DNA from: Paramylibacter kogurei
Lineage (GTDB): Bacteria > Pseudomonadota > Alphaproteobacteria > Rhodobacterales > Rhodobacteraceae
Length of the DNA: 64,000 bases
Direction: 5' to 3'
NCBI RefSeq assembly: GCF_002742285.1
Contig: NZ_MDGM01000012.1
Coordinates: forward strand, 124,001-188,000
Part shown: one piece after another, positions 1-8,654 of the stretch
How positions within the stretch are numbered: position 1 is the stretch's first letter
How the letters are laid out: every line of letters starts with the position of its first letter
Translations under genes and position numbers: made by a program
The notes under the pieces: generated by a model
The model's database searches: none
The model's input: the letters and a program-made list of their open reading frames with translations, nothing else
Told to the model about the DNA's origin: nothing

Positions 1-590
1 CAGGGCGCTTTTTCGTTTACGGAAGCCATGATGCAGACAAGGTTCCAGATGATGTTATGCCATTGCTGATCGAGGCTGCGATGGCATTTGGTACGGGGCA
101 TCACGGCACCACACAGGGGTGTTTAACCGCGCTTGATACGCTTGCCCTGAATGGGTTTCATGCAAAAAATGCAGTTGATATTGGCTGTGGTACCGCTGTT
201 TTGGCGATGGGTGCGGCGTGTCTTTGGCCTGAAAATGTCATGGCAAGCGATATTGATGAGGTTGCGACCGAAACCGCATTGGCAAATGTCAAATCCAATG
301 GATTGGAAGGGCGCATTGATGTGGTGACATGTGCTGGATTTGATCACCCTAAATTACATAGCAAGGCGCCATATGATCTTATTCTTGCGAATATTCTAAA
401 GGGACCGTTGGTTGCGCTGGCACCTGATATGCAAACACATTGTGCGCCAAGTGGTTACGTTATTTTATCGGGATTATTGAACGAACAAGCAAACGATGTG
501 AAAGCAGCGTATATCGAAAATGGCTTTGCACTGGTGGATCATTTGAAAATTGGTGAATGGTCAACGCTAACCTTGCAGCGAAACACTTAA
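1..590 (+). CDS. prmA: Ribosomal protein L11 methyltransferase PrmA (5' truncated by window edge)
   Basis: The reading frame is open from base 3, so the N-terminus lies outside the window; about 195 residues remain. PrmA transfers methyl groups from S-adenosylmethionine to ribosomal protein L11 in the cytoplasm. The SAM-binding glycine motif DIGCGTAVLAMGA and the later LANIL segment, at the place of the methyltransferase catalytic loop, are both visible. The segment before them, AFGTGHHGTT, is the conserved PrmA lead-in. The gene ends in QRNT followed by TAA, 53 bases before the next gene. Family assignment is secure; only the missing start is uncertain. Confidence 0.93.
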   Translation, partial: GRFFVYGSHDADKVPDDVMPLLIEAAMAFGTGHHGTTQGCLTALDTLALNGFHAKNAVDIGCGTAVLAMGAACLWPENVMASDIDEVATETALANVKSNGLEGRIDVVTCAGFDHPKLHSKAPYDLILANILKGPLVALAPDMQTHCAPSGYVILSGLLNEQANDVKAAYIENGFALVDHLKIGEWSTLTLQRNT

Positions 591-643
591 CATTTCATTT
601 TTTTGAGTTATGCTACCGCATAGGGCTAAAACTAGGTGATGCC

Positions 644-1141
644 ATGGATAACAACGCAAAAGATTTCGAAAAACGCTTAAAAAAGATTGAAAAGGGTTAC
701 AAAAAATCGGGCCGCCATAAGGTGGGCAGTAACCCAAAAGCAAAACCATATGCTGGTCGCGGCACATACGGTGCGGTTGATACAGGTATGAATTATTATC
801 GTAAACGCGAAGGGTTCAAATTTTGGACATTCATGCGTCGGGTCATGTTTTTTGGTATCCTGGCGTTTTTCTGCGCACTTGGTTTGCGCGTGTTTATGTC
901 AATTCAGATGGGTGCAGATGCGTATGACGCACGTGTGGCGGAACTGCGCGAAGGCACACAGGGTGAACAATACGCCGCTATGGGCATGCAACGTGGCACA
1001 TTGATGTTAACAGTTGAAAGCTTTGTGCGCGATGTGATGAAGAAACCCGCTGAAAGCGCGCCTGCAACGGCATTGCCAAATGGCACAGCCGTGCCCGCCG
1101 ATGCGCAAACCCCAAATGCAGAACAAGCGCCAAGCAATTAA
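644..1141 (+). CDS. Small single-pass membrane protein of unknown function
   Basis: This 165-residue protein has a lysine/arginine-rich cytoplasmic N-terminus (residues 1-60), one hydrophobic segment at about residues 66-88 and an Ala/Pro-rich C-terminal tail. That suggests an inner-membrane protein with the basic end inside. I chose the ATG at 644 because the longer frame begins inside prmA and adds residues with no protein-like pattern. No domain is recognised. The stop codon lies in the loop of a 12-bp inverted repeat (1122-1156), which probably ends the transcript. The location beside prmA is the only functional hint. Confidence 0.7.
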   Translation: MDNNAKDFEKRLKKIEKGYKKSGRHKVGSNPKAKPYAGRGTYGAVDTGMNYYRKREGFKFWTFMRRVMFFGILAFFCALGLRVFMSIQMGADAYDARVAELREGTQGEQYAAMGMQRGTLMLTVESFVRDVMKKPAESAPATALPNGTAVPADAQTPNAEQAPSN

Positions 1142-1156
1142 GCATTGGCGCTTGTT
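1122..1156. terminator. Stem-loop around the stop codon of the 644-1141 gene
   Basis: The arms AACAAGCGCCAA (1122-1133) and TTGGCGCTTGTT (1145-1156) are a perfect 12-bp inverted repeat with an 11-nt loop containing the TAA stop. There is no long T-run, so it may be a weak or bidirectional terminator shared with the convergent DUF1127 gene, or an mRNA 3'-end stabiliser. Confidence 0.55.
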
Positions 1157-1182
1157 AAGCGTATCAAAATGTCGGGGAGAGA

Positions 1183-1398
1183 TTACATTTTGATTTTTTG
1201 GCAAACTGTTGAAATGTCGCCATAGCAAAGACCGATGTCTGTCAATTCGCGATCTGATAAACGAGACAGCTCTTTTGCGGTCAAACGGCGGGCATACCAT
1301 GTTGCAACTGTTGAACGAACATTGTCCAAAACATTGATTGCGCGGAATACGGAGATTGCACCAAATGGCGCTGTTTTTACTGGTGAGTGAATAGCCAT
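1183..1398 (-). CDS. DUF1127 (YjiS-like) small protein
   Basis: This 71-residue protein carries the DUF1127 pattern in its C-terminal half: RRLTAKELSRLSDRELTDIG, followed by a short tail. DUF1127 proteins are small, arginine-rich, often stress-induced, and in some alphaproteobacteria act as RNA-binding or phosphate/stress regulators; which role applies here cannot be seen. The start ATG at 1398 is preceded by AGAGGAT, a good ribosome-binding site. It is a monocistronic gene, convergent with the upstream membrane-protein gene and divergent from ruvC. I looked for a CcsR-like sRNA motif (CCTCCTCCC) downstream and did not see one. Confidence 0.8.
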   Translation of the reverse strand: MAIHSPVKTAPFGAISVFRAINVLDNVRSTVATWYARRLTAKELSRLSDRELTDIGLCYGDISTVCQKIKM

Positions 1399-1537
1399 TG
1401 GAACATCCTCTAGTTGGCATGAATTTCTTATCCCGCATGTAGGGAGGCCATAAGTGATTCACAAATGCCCAATTGACATACCCGTGATGCAATCACTGCA
1501 TATATTTTAAGCAAGCCATGCTTGGCACTTGGCAGAT

Positions 1538-1552
1538 GTTCTTGTTTCGTGC
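1538..1552 (+). promoter_or_regulatory. Possible LexA (SOS) box upstream of ruvC
   Basis: GTTC-N7-GTGC lies 33 bp before the ruvC start. It differs by one base from the GTTC-N7-GTTC direct-repeat LexA box known from several alphaproteobacteria. ruvCAB being SOS-regulated is established in other bacteria; regulation here is inferred from this near-match. Confidence 0.45.
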
Positions 1553-1585
1553 TATCTAATGCAAAACAAAAACAAGAGGCAGGGC

Positions 1586-2098
1586 ATGCGCGTTATTGGA
1601 ATTGATCCCGGATTGCGAAATATGGGTTGGGGAATCGTTGATGTGTTTGGTTCCAAAACCAGACATATCGCAAATGGCACATGTCGTAGTTCAAACAAAG
1701 AAAGCCTTGCCATGCGGCTGATGTCGCTGCACCGCCAATTATCGGATGTGCTGGCCATTCATCAACCCGATACATCTGCCGTGGAACTAACATTCGTGAA
1801 CAAAGATGGCGCTGGTTCGTTGAAACTGGGACAGGCGCGCGCGATTTGTTTGCTTGCACCTGCGCAATATGGTTTGGACGTTGCCGAATACGCCCCTAAT
1901 CAAGTGAAAAAGGTTGTGGTTGGCGTGGGGCACGCGGAAAAGCAACAGGTTGATCATATGGTGCGGATGCAGCTGGGCGCGGTTGAAATACATAGTGCCG
2001 ATGCCGCCGATGCCTTGGCGATTGCGCTGTGTCATGCGCATCATGCACAATTCGCAGGGCGGCTTGATGCGGCCATCGCAAAGGCAGGTGCGGCATGA
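1586..2098 (+). CDS. ruvC: Crossover junction endodeoxyribonuclease RuvC
   Basis: RuvC is the dimeric nuclease that cuts Holliday junctions during recombinational repair. The 170-residue product has the expected length. The acidic catalytic residues are visible: D7 in [14 protein letters not shown]67 in SAVELTF, and D139/D142 in [13 protein letters not shown] chose the ATG at 1586 because the conserved MRVIGIDPG start begins there; the upstream codons are not conserved in character. It overlaps ruvA by ATGA (2095-2098), so translation is probably coupled. A possible LexA box lies just upstream. Confidence 0.97.
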   Translation: MRVIGIDPGLRNMGWGIVDVFGSKTRHIANGTCRSSNKESLAMRLMSLHRQLSDVLAIHQPDTSAVELTFVNKDGAGSLKLGQARAICLLAPAQYGLDVAEYAPNQVKKVVVGVGHAEKQQVDHMVRMQLGAVEIHSADAADALAIALCHAHHAQFAGRLDAAIAKAGAA

Positions 2099-2769
2099 TT
2101 GGAAAAATCACAGGGCGCGTTGATTATCGTACAACGGATTATGTGTTGGTCGATGTGCAGGGCGTTGGTTACGTTGTTTATTGTTCTGATCGCACCTTGG
2201 CGATGTTACCGGGCAAGGGTGAAGTGACGGCGCTTTATACCGATTTGTTGGTGCGCGAGGATAACCTTCAACTGTTTGGTTTTTTGACCTTGGCGGAAAA
2301 AGAATGGCATAAATTGCTGACCACGGTTCAGGGCGTGGGCGCAAAGGCCGCGCTTTCTATTGCTGGAACTTTGGGTGTTGATGGTATTTCACGTGCTATC
2401 GCGCTTGGTGATATTGCTGCCGTGAAATCCGCACAGGGTATCGGGCCAAAGATTGCGCAGCGGATCGTGACAGAGTTGAAAGACAAAGCACCAAGCATCA
2501 TGGCGCTTGGAACTGCGGGCAACACGACGGTGGAGGCGGACACGGATATGGTGATCGAAACGCCAAGCCCAAGTACCCGTGCAGCGTCATCACCGCCACC
2601 AGCGCAAACTGCGGGTGCGCAGGCCGATGCATTATCCGCATTGGTGAACCTTGGATATGGCCAAGGAGAGGCCGCCAGTGCCATTGCGTTGGTTTTAGGG
2701 GATCAACCTGATTTGGATTCAGGCGGGTTGATCAAGGCCGCGTTGAAACGCTTGGCACCCACGGGTTGA
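2095..2769 (+). CDS. ruvA: Holliday junction branch migration protein RuvA
   Basis: RuvA binds the four-way junction and loads the RuvB motor. Its 224 residues show the N-terminal OB-fold, then two helix-hairpin-helix motifs ([10 protein letters not shown] and [12 protein letters not shown], about residues 78-125), a variable Ala/Pro/Ser-rich linker, and the C-terminal RuvB-contact domain ([20 protein letters not shown]). It starts inside the last codons of ruvC and ends 17 bases before ruvB, the usual ruvCAB operon order. Confidence 0.97.
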   Translation: MIGKITGRVDYRTTDYVLVDVQGVGYVVYCSDRTLAMLPGKGEVTALYTDLLVREDNLQLFGFLTLAEKEWHKLLTTVQGVGAKAALSIAGTLGVDGISRAIALGDIAAVKSAQGIGPKIAQRIVTELKDKAPSIMALGTAGNTTVEADTDMVIETPSPSTRAASSPPPAQTAGAQADALSALVNLGYGQGEAASAIALVLGDQPDLDSGGLIKAALKRLAPTG

Positions 2770-2786
2770 TCGGTTAGGGCTGTTGC

Positions 2787-3821
2787 ATGAACGAACCAGA
2801 CCCAACATTGCGCCCCGACGAATTGCCCGAAGATATTGATCGCGCAATGCGCCCAAGTGCGCTGGACGATTTCATTGGTCAGGCAGGCGCGCGTGCCAAC
2901 CTTAAGGTATTTATTGAAAGTGCGAAAAAACGTGGTCAAGCAATGGATCACACGTTGTTTTATGGCCCGCCCGGATTGGGCAAAACCACACTCGCACAAA
3001 TTATGTCCAAGGAATTGGGCGTGAATTTTCGCATGACTTCTGGACCCGTTTTGGCAAAGGCAGGTGATTTGGCGGCGATTCTTACGAATTTAGAAGAACG
3101 CGATGTTTTGTTTATTGATGAAATCCATCGTTTAAATCCCGTGGTTGAAGAGGTGCTATACCCCGCACTGGAAGATTTCGAATTGGATTTGGTGATCGGC
3201 GAAGGTCCCGCTGCACGGACTGTGCGCATTGATTTGCAGCCATTTACGTTGGTGGGGGCGACAACACGGCTTGGTCTGTTAACTACGCCATTGCGTGACC
3301 GGTTTGGTATTCCAACACGGTTGGAATTTTATTCGGTTGATGAACTTTGCCAAATTGTGGAACGCGGCGCGGGATTAATGGGAATCCCAACATCCGCTGA
3401 CGGCGCACGTGAAATTGCACGTCGCGCGCGTGGCACACCACGGATTGCGGGGCGATTGTTGCGCCGCGTTGTTGATTTCGCTGTGGTAGAGGGCGATGGC
3501 ACCATTGACCAAAAAATGGCTGACAGCGCGTTAACGCGATTGAATGTTGATGATCTGGGGCTTGATAGTGCAGATCGCCGTTACCTACGCCTCTTGGCGG
3601 AAAATTATGGTGGTGGACCAGTTGGCGTTGAAACGATCGCAGCGGCATTATCGGAATCGCGCGATGCAATTGAAGAGGTCATCGAACCTTTCTTATTGCA
3701 ACAAGGATTGATACAACGCACCCCGCGTGGCCGTATGTTGGCAGCGAAAGCATGGGCGCATTTGGGTCTGTCTGCGCCCAAGCCCGCACCACAATCTGAT
3801 TTATTTGGAACCGGAAAGTAA
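2787..3821 (+). CDS. ruvB: Holliday junction branch migration helicase RuvB
   Basis: RuvB is the hexameric AAA+ motor that drives branch migration with RuvA. The 344 residues include Walker A GPPGLGKT (60-67), Walker B LFIDEIH (about 108-114), the sensor segment GATTRLG and the C-terminal winged-helix DNA-binding domain ([20 protein letters not shown]). Length and order match the family. Its TAA stop overlaps the ATG of the next gene by one base (3821), tying that unknown gene to the same transcript. Confidence 0.97.
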   Translation: MNEPDPTLRPDELPEDIDRAMRPSALDDFIGQAGARANLKVFIESAKKRGQAMDHTLFYGPPGLGKTTLAQIMSKELGVNFRMTSGPVLAKAGDLAAILTNLEERDVLFIDEIHRLNPVVEEVLYPALEDFELDLVIGEGPAARTVRIDLQPFTLVGATTRLGLLTTPLRDRFGIPTRLEFYSVDELCQIVERGAGLMGIPTSADGAREIARRARGTPRIAGRLLRRVVDFAVVEGDGTIDQKMADSALTRLNVDDLGLDSADRRYLRLLAENYGGGPVGVETIAAALSESRDAIEEVIEPFLLQQGLIQRTPRGRMLAAKAWAHLGLSAPKPAPQSDLFGTGK

Positions 3822-4474
3822 TGTCAAAAAACACATCTCCCGAAGCCATCGAAAAGCTGTTCGATCATAACGGAACCTATCGTTTTGCGCGTTGGGGGCG
3901 CCCGATTGCGCCAGTTGTTTTTGGTGTTGATGATGACACGTTGACGGCGATGAAATCGGCAATGGCAACCACGGTGGGTGTTGCCGGACAAACGCTTGTG
4001 GAAACAGATCCAGAACTTGGTTCAAATTTCATGTGGTTCTTTTGCCAAGAATGGAATGAAATAATGTCGGTTCCGGATTTGGAAAAACTGGTGCCAAATC
4101 TGGATCAAACGATTGTGCAATTGGAACAACGTAATTTAAATTCACACCGTGTTTTTGCATTTGATAGTGATGGTGCGATCAAGCTGTGTGTGATGTTTGT
4201 CCGCATCAAAGGTGAAATGGTGGATGTGCCTGTGCATGTTTTGACCACAGGTGAAACATTTCAGGCAATGGCGTTATGGTCACCCAATGCATTCCAAGAC
4301 GAAAGCCCAATTGCGATTATTCAGGAAAACAACCTGTGTTTGGTCAAACCAGAATATGCCGCTATTTTGCGCGCAAGTTATGATGCAACCATGCCAGCGG
4401 TTGCGGATGATGCATCCCATGCGTTGCGCGTGTCTGCGCGTGCGCTAAAGCTGTGGCAGGATATGCAACAATGA
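3821..4474 (+). CDS. Conserved-looking hypothetical protein between ruvB and ybgC
   Basis: The 217-residue product has no signal peptide, membrane segment or domain I recognise; it looks like a soluble, mildly acidic cytoplasmic protein with several aromatic residues (for example FMWFFCQEW near residue 68). It is tightly packed: its start overlaps the ruvB stop by one base and its stop overlaps the ybgC start by four (4471-4474), so it is almost certainly expressed. Context offers DNA repair or envelope function equally, and I assign neither. Confidence 0.75.
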   Translation: MSKNTSPEAIEKLFDHNGTYRFARWGRPIAPVVFGVDDDTLTAMKSAMATTVGVAGQTLVETDPELGSNFMWFFCQEWNEIMSVPDLEKLVPNLDQTIVQLEQRNLNSHRVFAFDSDGAIKLCVMFVRIKGEMVDVPVHVLTTGETFQAMALWSPNAFQDESPIAIIQENNLCLVKPEYAAILRASYDATMPAVADDASHALRVSARALKLWQDMQQ

Positions 4475-4872
4475 CCCCACATGAATTTAAACTGCATGTG
4501 TTTTACGAAGATACGGATATGGCGGGTATTGTGTATTATGCCAATTACCTGAAATTCATTGAACGTGGACGATCCACATTAACGCGTGAAATCGGTATCG
4601 ATCAGCTGGAAATGCAACGCAATGGTGTTGTTTTTGCAGTGCGAAAAGTCGAAGCTGAATACCTTGGCGCCGCAAAATTGAATGACGAATTGGTGATTGC
4701 TACAGTTTTGCAACAAGTTAAGGGTGCAAAAATACTGTTTCAACAGGAAGTGTTGCGTGGTGATGAACTATTGTTTTCCGCTTTGATAACAGTGGTTTGC
4801 ATTGGCGAAAACGGTCGCGCAACGCGTATTCCCGCAGATGCGTTGCAAAAATTCCAGAAATTTTCCGCTTAA
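4471..4872 (+). CDS. ybgC: Tol-Pal-associated acyl-CoA thioesterase YbgC
   Basis: YbgC is a hot-dog-fold thioesterase of the 4-hydroxybenzoyl-CoA thioesterase family that is routinely the first gene of tol-pal operons. The 133 residues carry the active-site segment YEDTDMAGIVYYANYLKF with catalytic Asp16, followed by ERGRST. I chose the ATG at 4471, which forms an ATGA overlap with the preceding gene; an in-frame ATG 18 bases upstream lies within that gene. The gap of 110 bases to tolQ could hold an additional promoter. Confidence 0.94.
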   Translation: MTPHEFKLHVFYEDTDMAGIVYYANYLKFIERGRSTLTREIGIDQLEMQRNGVVFAVRKVEAEYLGAAKLNDELVIATVLQQVKGAKILFQQEVLRGDELLFSALITVVCIGENGRATRIPADALQKFQKFSA

Positions 4873-4982
4873 AGCGTTAAACGCACCCAAAAATCTAGTT
4901 TTTCCTAAAAAAACCCGTTAAACTGACCCGATAATAATAATCGCCACGTAAAAATACGGGCATAGGCAGAACGAGCGGTAAC

Positions 4983-5678
4983 ATGGAAGCAGAAGCACTT
5001 GGTGCGGCAGCAGAAATTGATTTTTCTATGCTGACTTTATTTTTAAGAGCAACTCTCACTGTAAAAATTGTGATGTTAATATTGATTTTCGCGTCCGTGT
5101 GGTCGTGGAGCATTATCATCCAAAAATTTATCAATTACAAAAAAGCCAAAGAAGAATCCGCGATGTTTGATCGCGCGTTCTGGTCGGGTGAACCACTTGA
5201 TAAATTATACGAGCGAACAGGATCGGAACCAAAAGGTGGATCTGAACGGATATTTGCCGCCGCAATGGGTGAATGGCACCGTTCATATCGCCAAGATGGC
5301 GAATTGATCGCAGGTGTTCAGCAACGTATCGATCGTTCAATGGATGTTGCCATCGCGCGCGAGAGCGAAAAATTGAACAACGGTTTAACCTTTCTGGCAA
5401 CCGTTGGATCAATTGCGCCTTTTGTGGGTTTGTTTGGCACCGTTTGGGGCATTAAAAACGCATTCGAAGAAATCGCCATTCAGCAAAATACCAACCTTGC
5501 CGTTGTGGCACCTGGTATCGCAGAGGCGCTGGTCGCAACCGCGCTTGGTCTATTGGCCGCGATCCCCGCGGTGATTTTTTACAATAAACTGTCTACGGAT
5601 GCCGATAAACTAATCGGTGATTACGATAGTTTCGCCGATGAATTTGCAACAATTCTGTCACGTCAAATCGATAGCTAG
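4983..5678 (+). CDS. tolQ: Tol-Pal system inner-membrane proton channel TolQ
   Basis: TolQ forms the proton-driven motor with TolR that energises TolA during outer-membrane constriction. The 231 residues include a first membrane segment at about 22-43 (VKIVMLILIFASVWSWSIII), a cytoplasmic loop, and the MotA/TolQ/ExbB domain with segments VGSIAPFVGLFGTVWGI and ALVATALGLLAAIPAVIFY. The start ATG follows GAGCGGTAAC. tolR begins nine bases after the stop, with AGGAGG in between. Confidence 0.96.
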   Translation: MEAEALGAAAEIDFSMLTLFLRATLTVKIVMLILIFASVWSWSIIIQKFINYKKAKEESAMFDRAFWSGEPLDKLYERTGSEPKGGSERIFAAAMGEWHRSYRQDGELIAGVQQRIDRSMDVAIARESEKLNNGLTFLATVGSIAPFVGLFGTVWGIKNAFEEIAIQQNTNLAVVAPGIAEALVATALGLLAAIPAVIFYNKLSTDADKLIGDYDSFADEFATILSRQIDS

Positions 5679-5687
5679 GAGGCCATC

Positions 5688-6161
5688 ATGGGTGCAGGTG
5701 TAGTGCAACGTGGTGGCGGCGGTGGCGGTAAGCGCCGAAGCCACGCAAAACGCAGACCAATGTCAGAAATAAACGTGACACCATTTGTGGATGTGATGTT
5801 GGTTTTGCTGATCATCTTTATGGTGGCGGCACCATTGTTGACGGTTGGTGTTGAAATTGATTTGCCGGACACAAGTGCCGAAGCATTGCCAACAGAACAA
5901 GAAGAACCGCTCACAATCACAATTAGTGCCGATGGTGAAATCCAAATTCAAAACGAAGGTTTGAACGGTGCGCCGTTGATTGCAAAACTCAAAGCAATCG
6001 CCGCAGAACGTGAAAGCGACAAGGTGTTTTTACGCGCAGATGGCGGCGTAAGTTATAGCGTCGTTGCCGAAGTAATGGGCGCGTTGAACAGCGGTGGATT
6101 CAAAAACATCGGACTTGTCACCGACGCAGGTGGCCCCGCACTTGATGGGACAGACCAGTAA
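5688..6161 (+). CDS. tolR: Tol-Pal system protein TolR
   Basis: TolR is the single-pass partner of TolQ. The 157 residues start with a Gly/Arg-rich cytoplasmic tail and then show the ExbD/TolR membrane helix INVTPFVDVMLVLLIIFM with the essential membrane aspartate at D35; the rest is the periplasmic domain. The very strong ribosome-binding site AGGAGG sits just upstream. The tolA start lies five bases after the stop, or 17 bases inside it if the ATG at 6145 is used. Confidence 0.96.
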   Translation: MGAGVVQRGGGGGGKRRSHAKRRPMSEINVTPFVDVMLVLLIIFMVAAPLLTVGVEIDLPDTSAEALPTEQEEPLTITISADGEIQIQNEGLNGAPLIAKLKAIAAERESDKVFLRADGGVSYSVVAEVMGALNSGGFKNIGLVTDAGGPALDGTDQ

Positions 6162-6165
6162 CCAA

Positions 6166-7299
6166 ATGGATACCGGGATTAAAATATCAGCATCAGCGCA
6201 TGCGGCATTGATTGCCGCTGCGATTTTTTCTGGACAACTTTTCCGTGCCGCCCCAGAGGATACGGTGGCGGTTGCACAAGTGTCGCTTATTTCTGGTGAT
6301 GAATTGGATGCAATGACAATCCAAACGGTGGACGAAACCAATATTGACGAACCAACGCCATCAATCACGCAACCAAGCGAACCCGCTGTTGTGGAACCCG
6401 AGGTCGCGGAACCAGAATCAAGCCCGCCAGAGGTTGAAGAACCTGCACCTGTTGGTGAGGTTGAAACCACAGATGTTGGCACAGATGCAATCATCGAACA
6501 AGCAGGCGAAGTCAAAGACGAAGAATTTGCGATGGCCGCACCAAAACAAGCGGATATCGTGACAGATCAGGTGACCGAAAAACCCGAAGATATTGCCAAG
6601 CCTGTGGAACAAGCCATTCCGTCTGTTACACCAAAAGAAAAGCCCAAGGATTTGGTGGAGCCAAAAGAAGAAGCAACGCCCAAAGAAACCACAACCAAGG
6701 TTGTGACAGAGGCGGATGAACTAAACCAAAACGATCCAATGAAGACAGTGCGCCCAAAAGGACGCCCGCAACAATTGGCGAAACTGGAAGAACCCGCAGA
6801 GGAAAAGCCAGAACCCAAACCCGCGCCAAAACCGGAAACGCAACCCGATCCAACACCCGCGATTGATCCATTGGAACAAGCGATTTTGGATGACCTGAAA
6901 GCAGAAGAGGCAAAGCGCACAGCCGCCGCTGAAACTGGTGTTGCAAATGCAACGGCGGGCGAATCCAACGTGCGCAAAGGTTCACCATTGTCGCAATCCG
7001 AAAAGGATGGTTTGATATTCGCAATCAAGGAATGCTGGAATGTACCCTTTGGCATTGAAAATGCAGAAGAGCTCGCCGTTACAGTTGGATTTGAATTGCA
7101 TCCTGATGGGCGTTTAAAGGGGCAGATTAATTTCCTATCTGAGGGGGATGAAAACTCTGGCCTAACAGCAGTGGCATATCGCGCTGCGCGTTCTGCTATT
7201 GTGCGTTGCTTGCCCTATGACAAACTGCCCCAAGAAAAATACGATTCTTGGAAAAAGGTAGAAGTCACATTTGACCCCAAGAAAATGGTGCTGCGATGA
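6166..7299 (+). CDS. tolA: TolA, inner-membrane anchor of the Tol-Pal bridge (first copy)
   Basis: This 377-residue protein has an N-terminal membrane segment with the SxxxH motif (S8 to H12, in ISASAH) that in TolA and TonB senses the TolQR proton motor. The central region (about 50-270) is Pro/Glu/Lys-rich and more TonB-like than the long alanine helix of enteric TolA. The C-terminal domain holds the paired cysteines of TolA domain III (CWNVP and VRCLPY). I prefer the ATG at 6166, which starts MDTGIKIS; the ATG at 6145 is the alternative. It overlaps the next gene by ATGA. Confidence 0.88.
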   Translation: MDTGIKISASAHAALIAAAIFSGQLFRAAPEDTVAVAQVSLISGDELDAMTIQTVDETNIDEPTPSITQPSEPAVVEPEVAEPESSPPEVEEPAPVGEVETTDVGTDAIIEQAGEVKDEEFAMAAPKQADIVTDQVTEKPEDIAKPVEQAIPSVTPKEKPKDLVEPKEEATPKETTTKVVTEADELNQNDPMKTVRPKGRPQQLAKLEEPAEEKPEPKPAPKPETQPDPTPAIDPLEQAILDDLKAEEAKRTAAAETGVANATAGESNVRKGSPLSQSEKDGLIFAIKECWNVPFGIENAEELAVTVGFELHPDGRLKGQINFLSEGDENSGLTAVAYRAARSAIVRCLPYDKLPQEKYDSWKKVEVTFDPKKMVLR

Positions 7300-8654
7300 G
7301 CTTTGATCGCGAAAAATGGACAATTATTGGTGGCGTTTGCGCCATGGTGTTGTCGGGGGGCTTGGTCGCGGCAACGTGGATTGGTGGCCCTGCGGATGTT
7401 GTGGCCATCGATGATCAGGTACCCGAACGCACATTAAATGCGCAAAAGGAAATCGAAGATATCGCCGCTGCAGAGAAAGCCGCGAAAGCCAAAGAAATCG
7501 CCGATCAAAAAGAACGTGATCGTATCGCCGAGATTGCCAAGAACAAAGCAATCGAAGAGCAAATCGAACGTGAACGGATGGTGAAACTGGCGGCAGAAGA
7601 GCATGAACAAGAGGTCGCCGCACAATTCATAGCGAGCAAAGTCACCACCGCCGAAATCAAAAGACAATCGCAAACCACAGCACAAGATGTTGAAAAAGAT
7701 GTGGCAACACCACCTGTTGATCCTGTGGCGGAAACAGGCAGCGAAATTGCCCAACAGAGTGTGACAAAAACAGAAGAAACCCCAGCCGAGCTTGCCGCAA
7801 AAGCCAAAGAAATTGCCGATCAAAAAGAGGCGGAACGCGTTGCAGAAGAAAAACGACAAAAGCGGATCGCACAGCGCAAACTTGCACAAGAAAAAGAAGC
7901 CGCAAAATTACAAGAGTTAAAGGCGGCACAAGAACGTGCGCAAAAACTTGCGGCGCGCAACAAAGCAGCCGCAGAAAAACGCCAACGTGAATTGGCCTCA
8001 GCTCAGAAAAAGCTGGAAGAAGCACAGAAAAATTCGATCGAAGCGTCAATGCCAAGTGCCGTAGCATCGGTGACAGATGCCACGCCTCCTTCCAATGAAA
8101 CGATGGAAAAGGCAGAGCTAACCAAGGTTACCGATTTGGAAGTCAATCAAGATCCCATTGCACAGGACCCGCCAAACGCAATGGCGCAGTTCAACGTGGC
8201 CATGATTGCGAAATTTGCCAAGGAAAAAGACATTGCACGTGCAAAAATGCGCGAAAGAAAATTGAACCCAACCGCATTCCAACCAAAGAAAGCGGCAACA
8301 AAGTCAGCAGAAAAGGTTGCAAAAACAGCAACAAACAATGCGAATTTGCTGCCGCGTGTTGCCAAAAATTCGGTTGCGGCACAGATCGCGGCGTGTTGGA
8401 AATCTCCGCAATTGTTTGCAGAAAATAACGATAACCGTATCACATTACGTGTTGCGTTAAATAAACAAGGGTTCATGTTAAGTAGCCCAAAACTAACCAA
8501 TTGGACCGCCGATAATTTTGCCAGATCGGATGGTTTTAGCATGGCGCGTCGCGCTTTGACGCGTTGCCAACCTTATCAATTGCCTGTTCAAAGCTACGCT
8601 TCTTGGCGTAATCTTTCGATTGTGTTCGGGCCTAAATCAGTGAGTGTGAAATGA
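7296..8654 (+). CDS. Second TolA-like protein (tandem paralogue)
   Basis: The 452-residue product has one N-terminal membrane segment (about residues 9-30), a long Ala/Lys/Glu/Gln-rich region predicted to be coiled coil (about 45-250), and a C-terminal domain resembling that of the preceding TolA, with the same landmarks: [17 protein letters not shown] and YASWRNL. It sits between tolA and tolB with four-base overlaps on both sides, so it belongs to the operon. Unlike the first copy, its membrane helix has no histidine and so lacks the SxxxH motif. It may be a bridge component not driven by TolQR; that role is inference. Confidence 0.82.
   Translation: MSFDREKWTIIGGVCAMVLSGGLVAATWIGGPADVVAIDDQVPERTLNAQKEIEDIAAAEKAAKAKEIADQKERDRIAEIAKNKAIEEQIERERMVKLAAEEHEQEVAAQFIASKVTTAEIKRQSQTTAQDVEKDVATPPVDPVAETGSEIAQQSVTKTEETPAELAAKAKEIADQKEAERVAEEKRQKRIAQRKLAQEKEAAKLQELKAAQERAQKLAARNKAAAEKRQRELASAQKKLEEAQKNSIEASMPSAVASVTDATPPSNETMEKAELTKVTDLEVNQDPIAQDPPNAMAQFNVAMIAKFAKEKDIARAKMRERKLNPTAFQPKKAATKSAEKVAKTATNNANLLPRVAKNSVAAQIAACWKSPQLFAENNDNRITLRVALNKQGFMLSSPKLTNWTADNFARSDGFSMARRALTRCQPYQLPVQSYASWRNLSIVFGPKSVSVK

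Noticed and set aside
1473..1506. TTGACA plus TATATT as the ruvC promoter
   Set aside because: The spacing is 22 bp, too long for a sigma-70 promoter; no better -10 lies at 16-18 bp.
6030..7055. Long antisense open frames over tolA and the TolA-like gene
   Set aside because: They arise from the Ala/Glu/Pro-rich codon bias of the plus-strand genes, lack ribosome-binding sites and produce low-complexity products.
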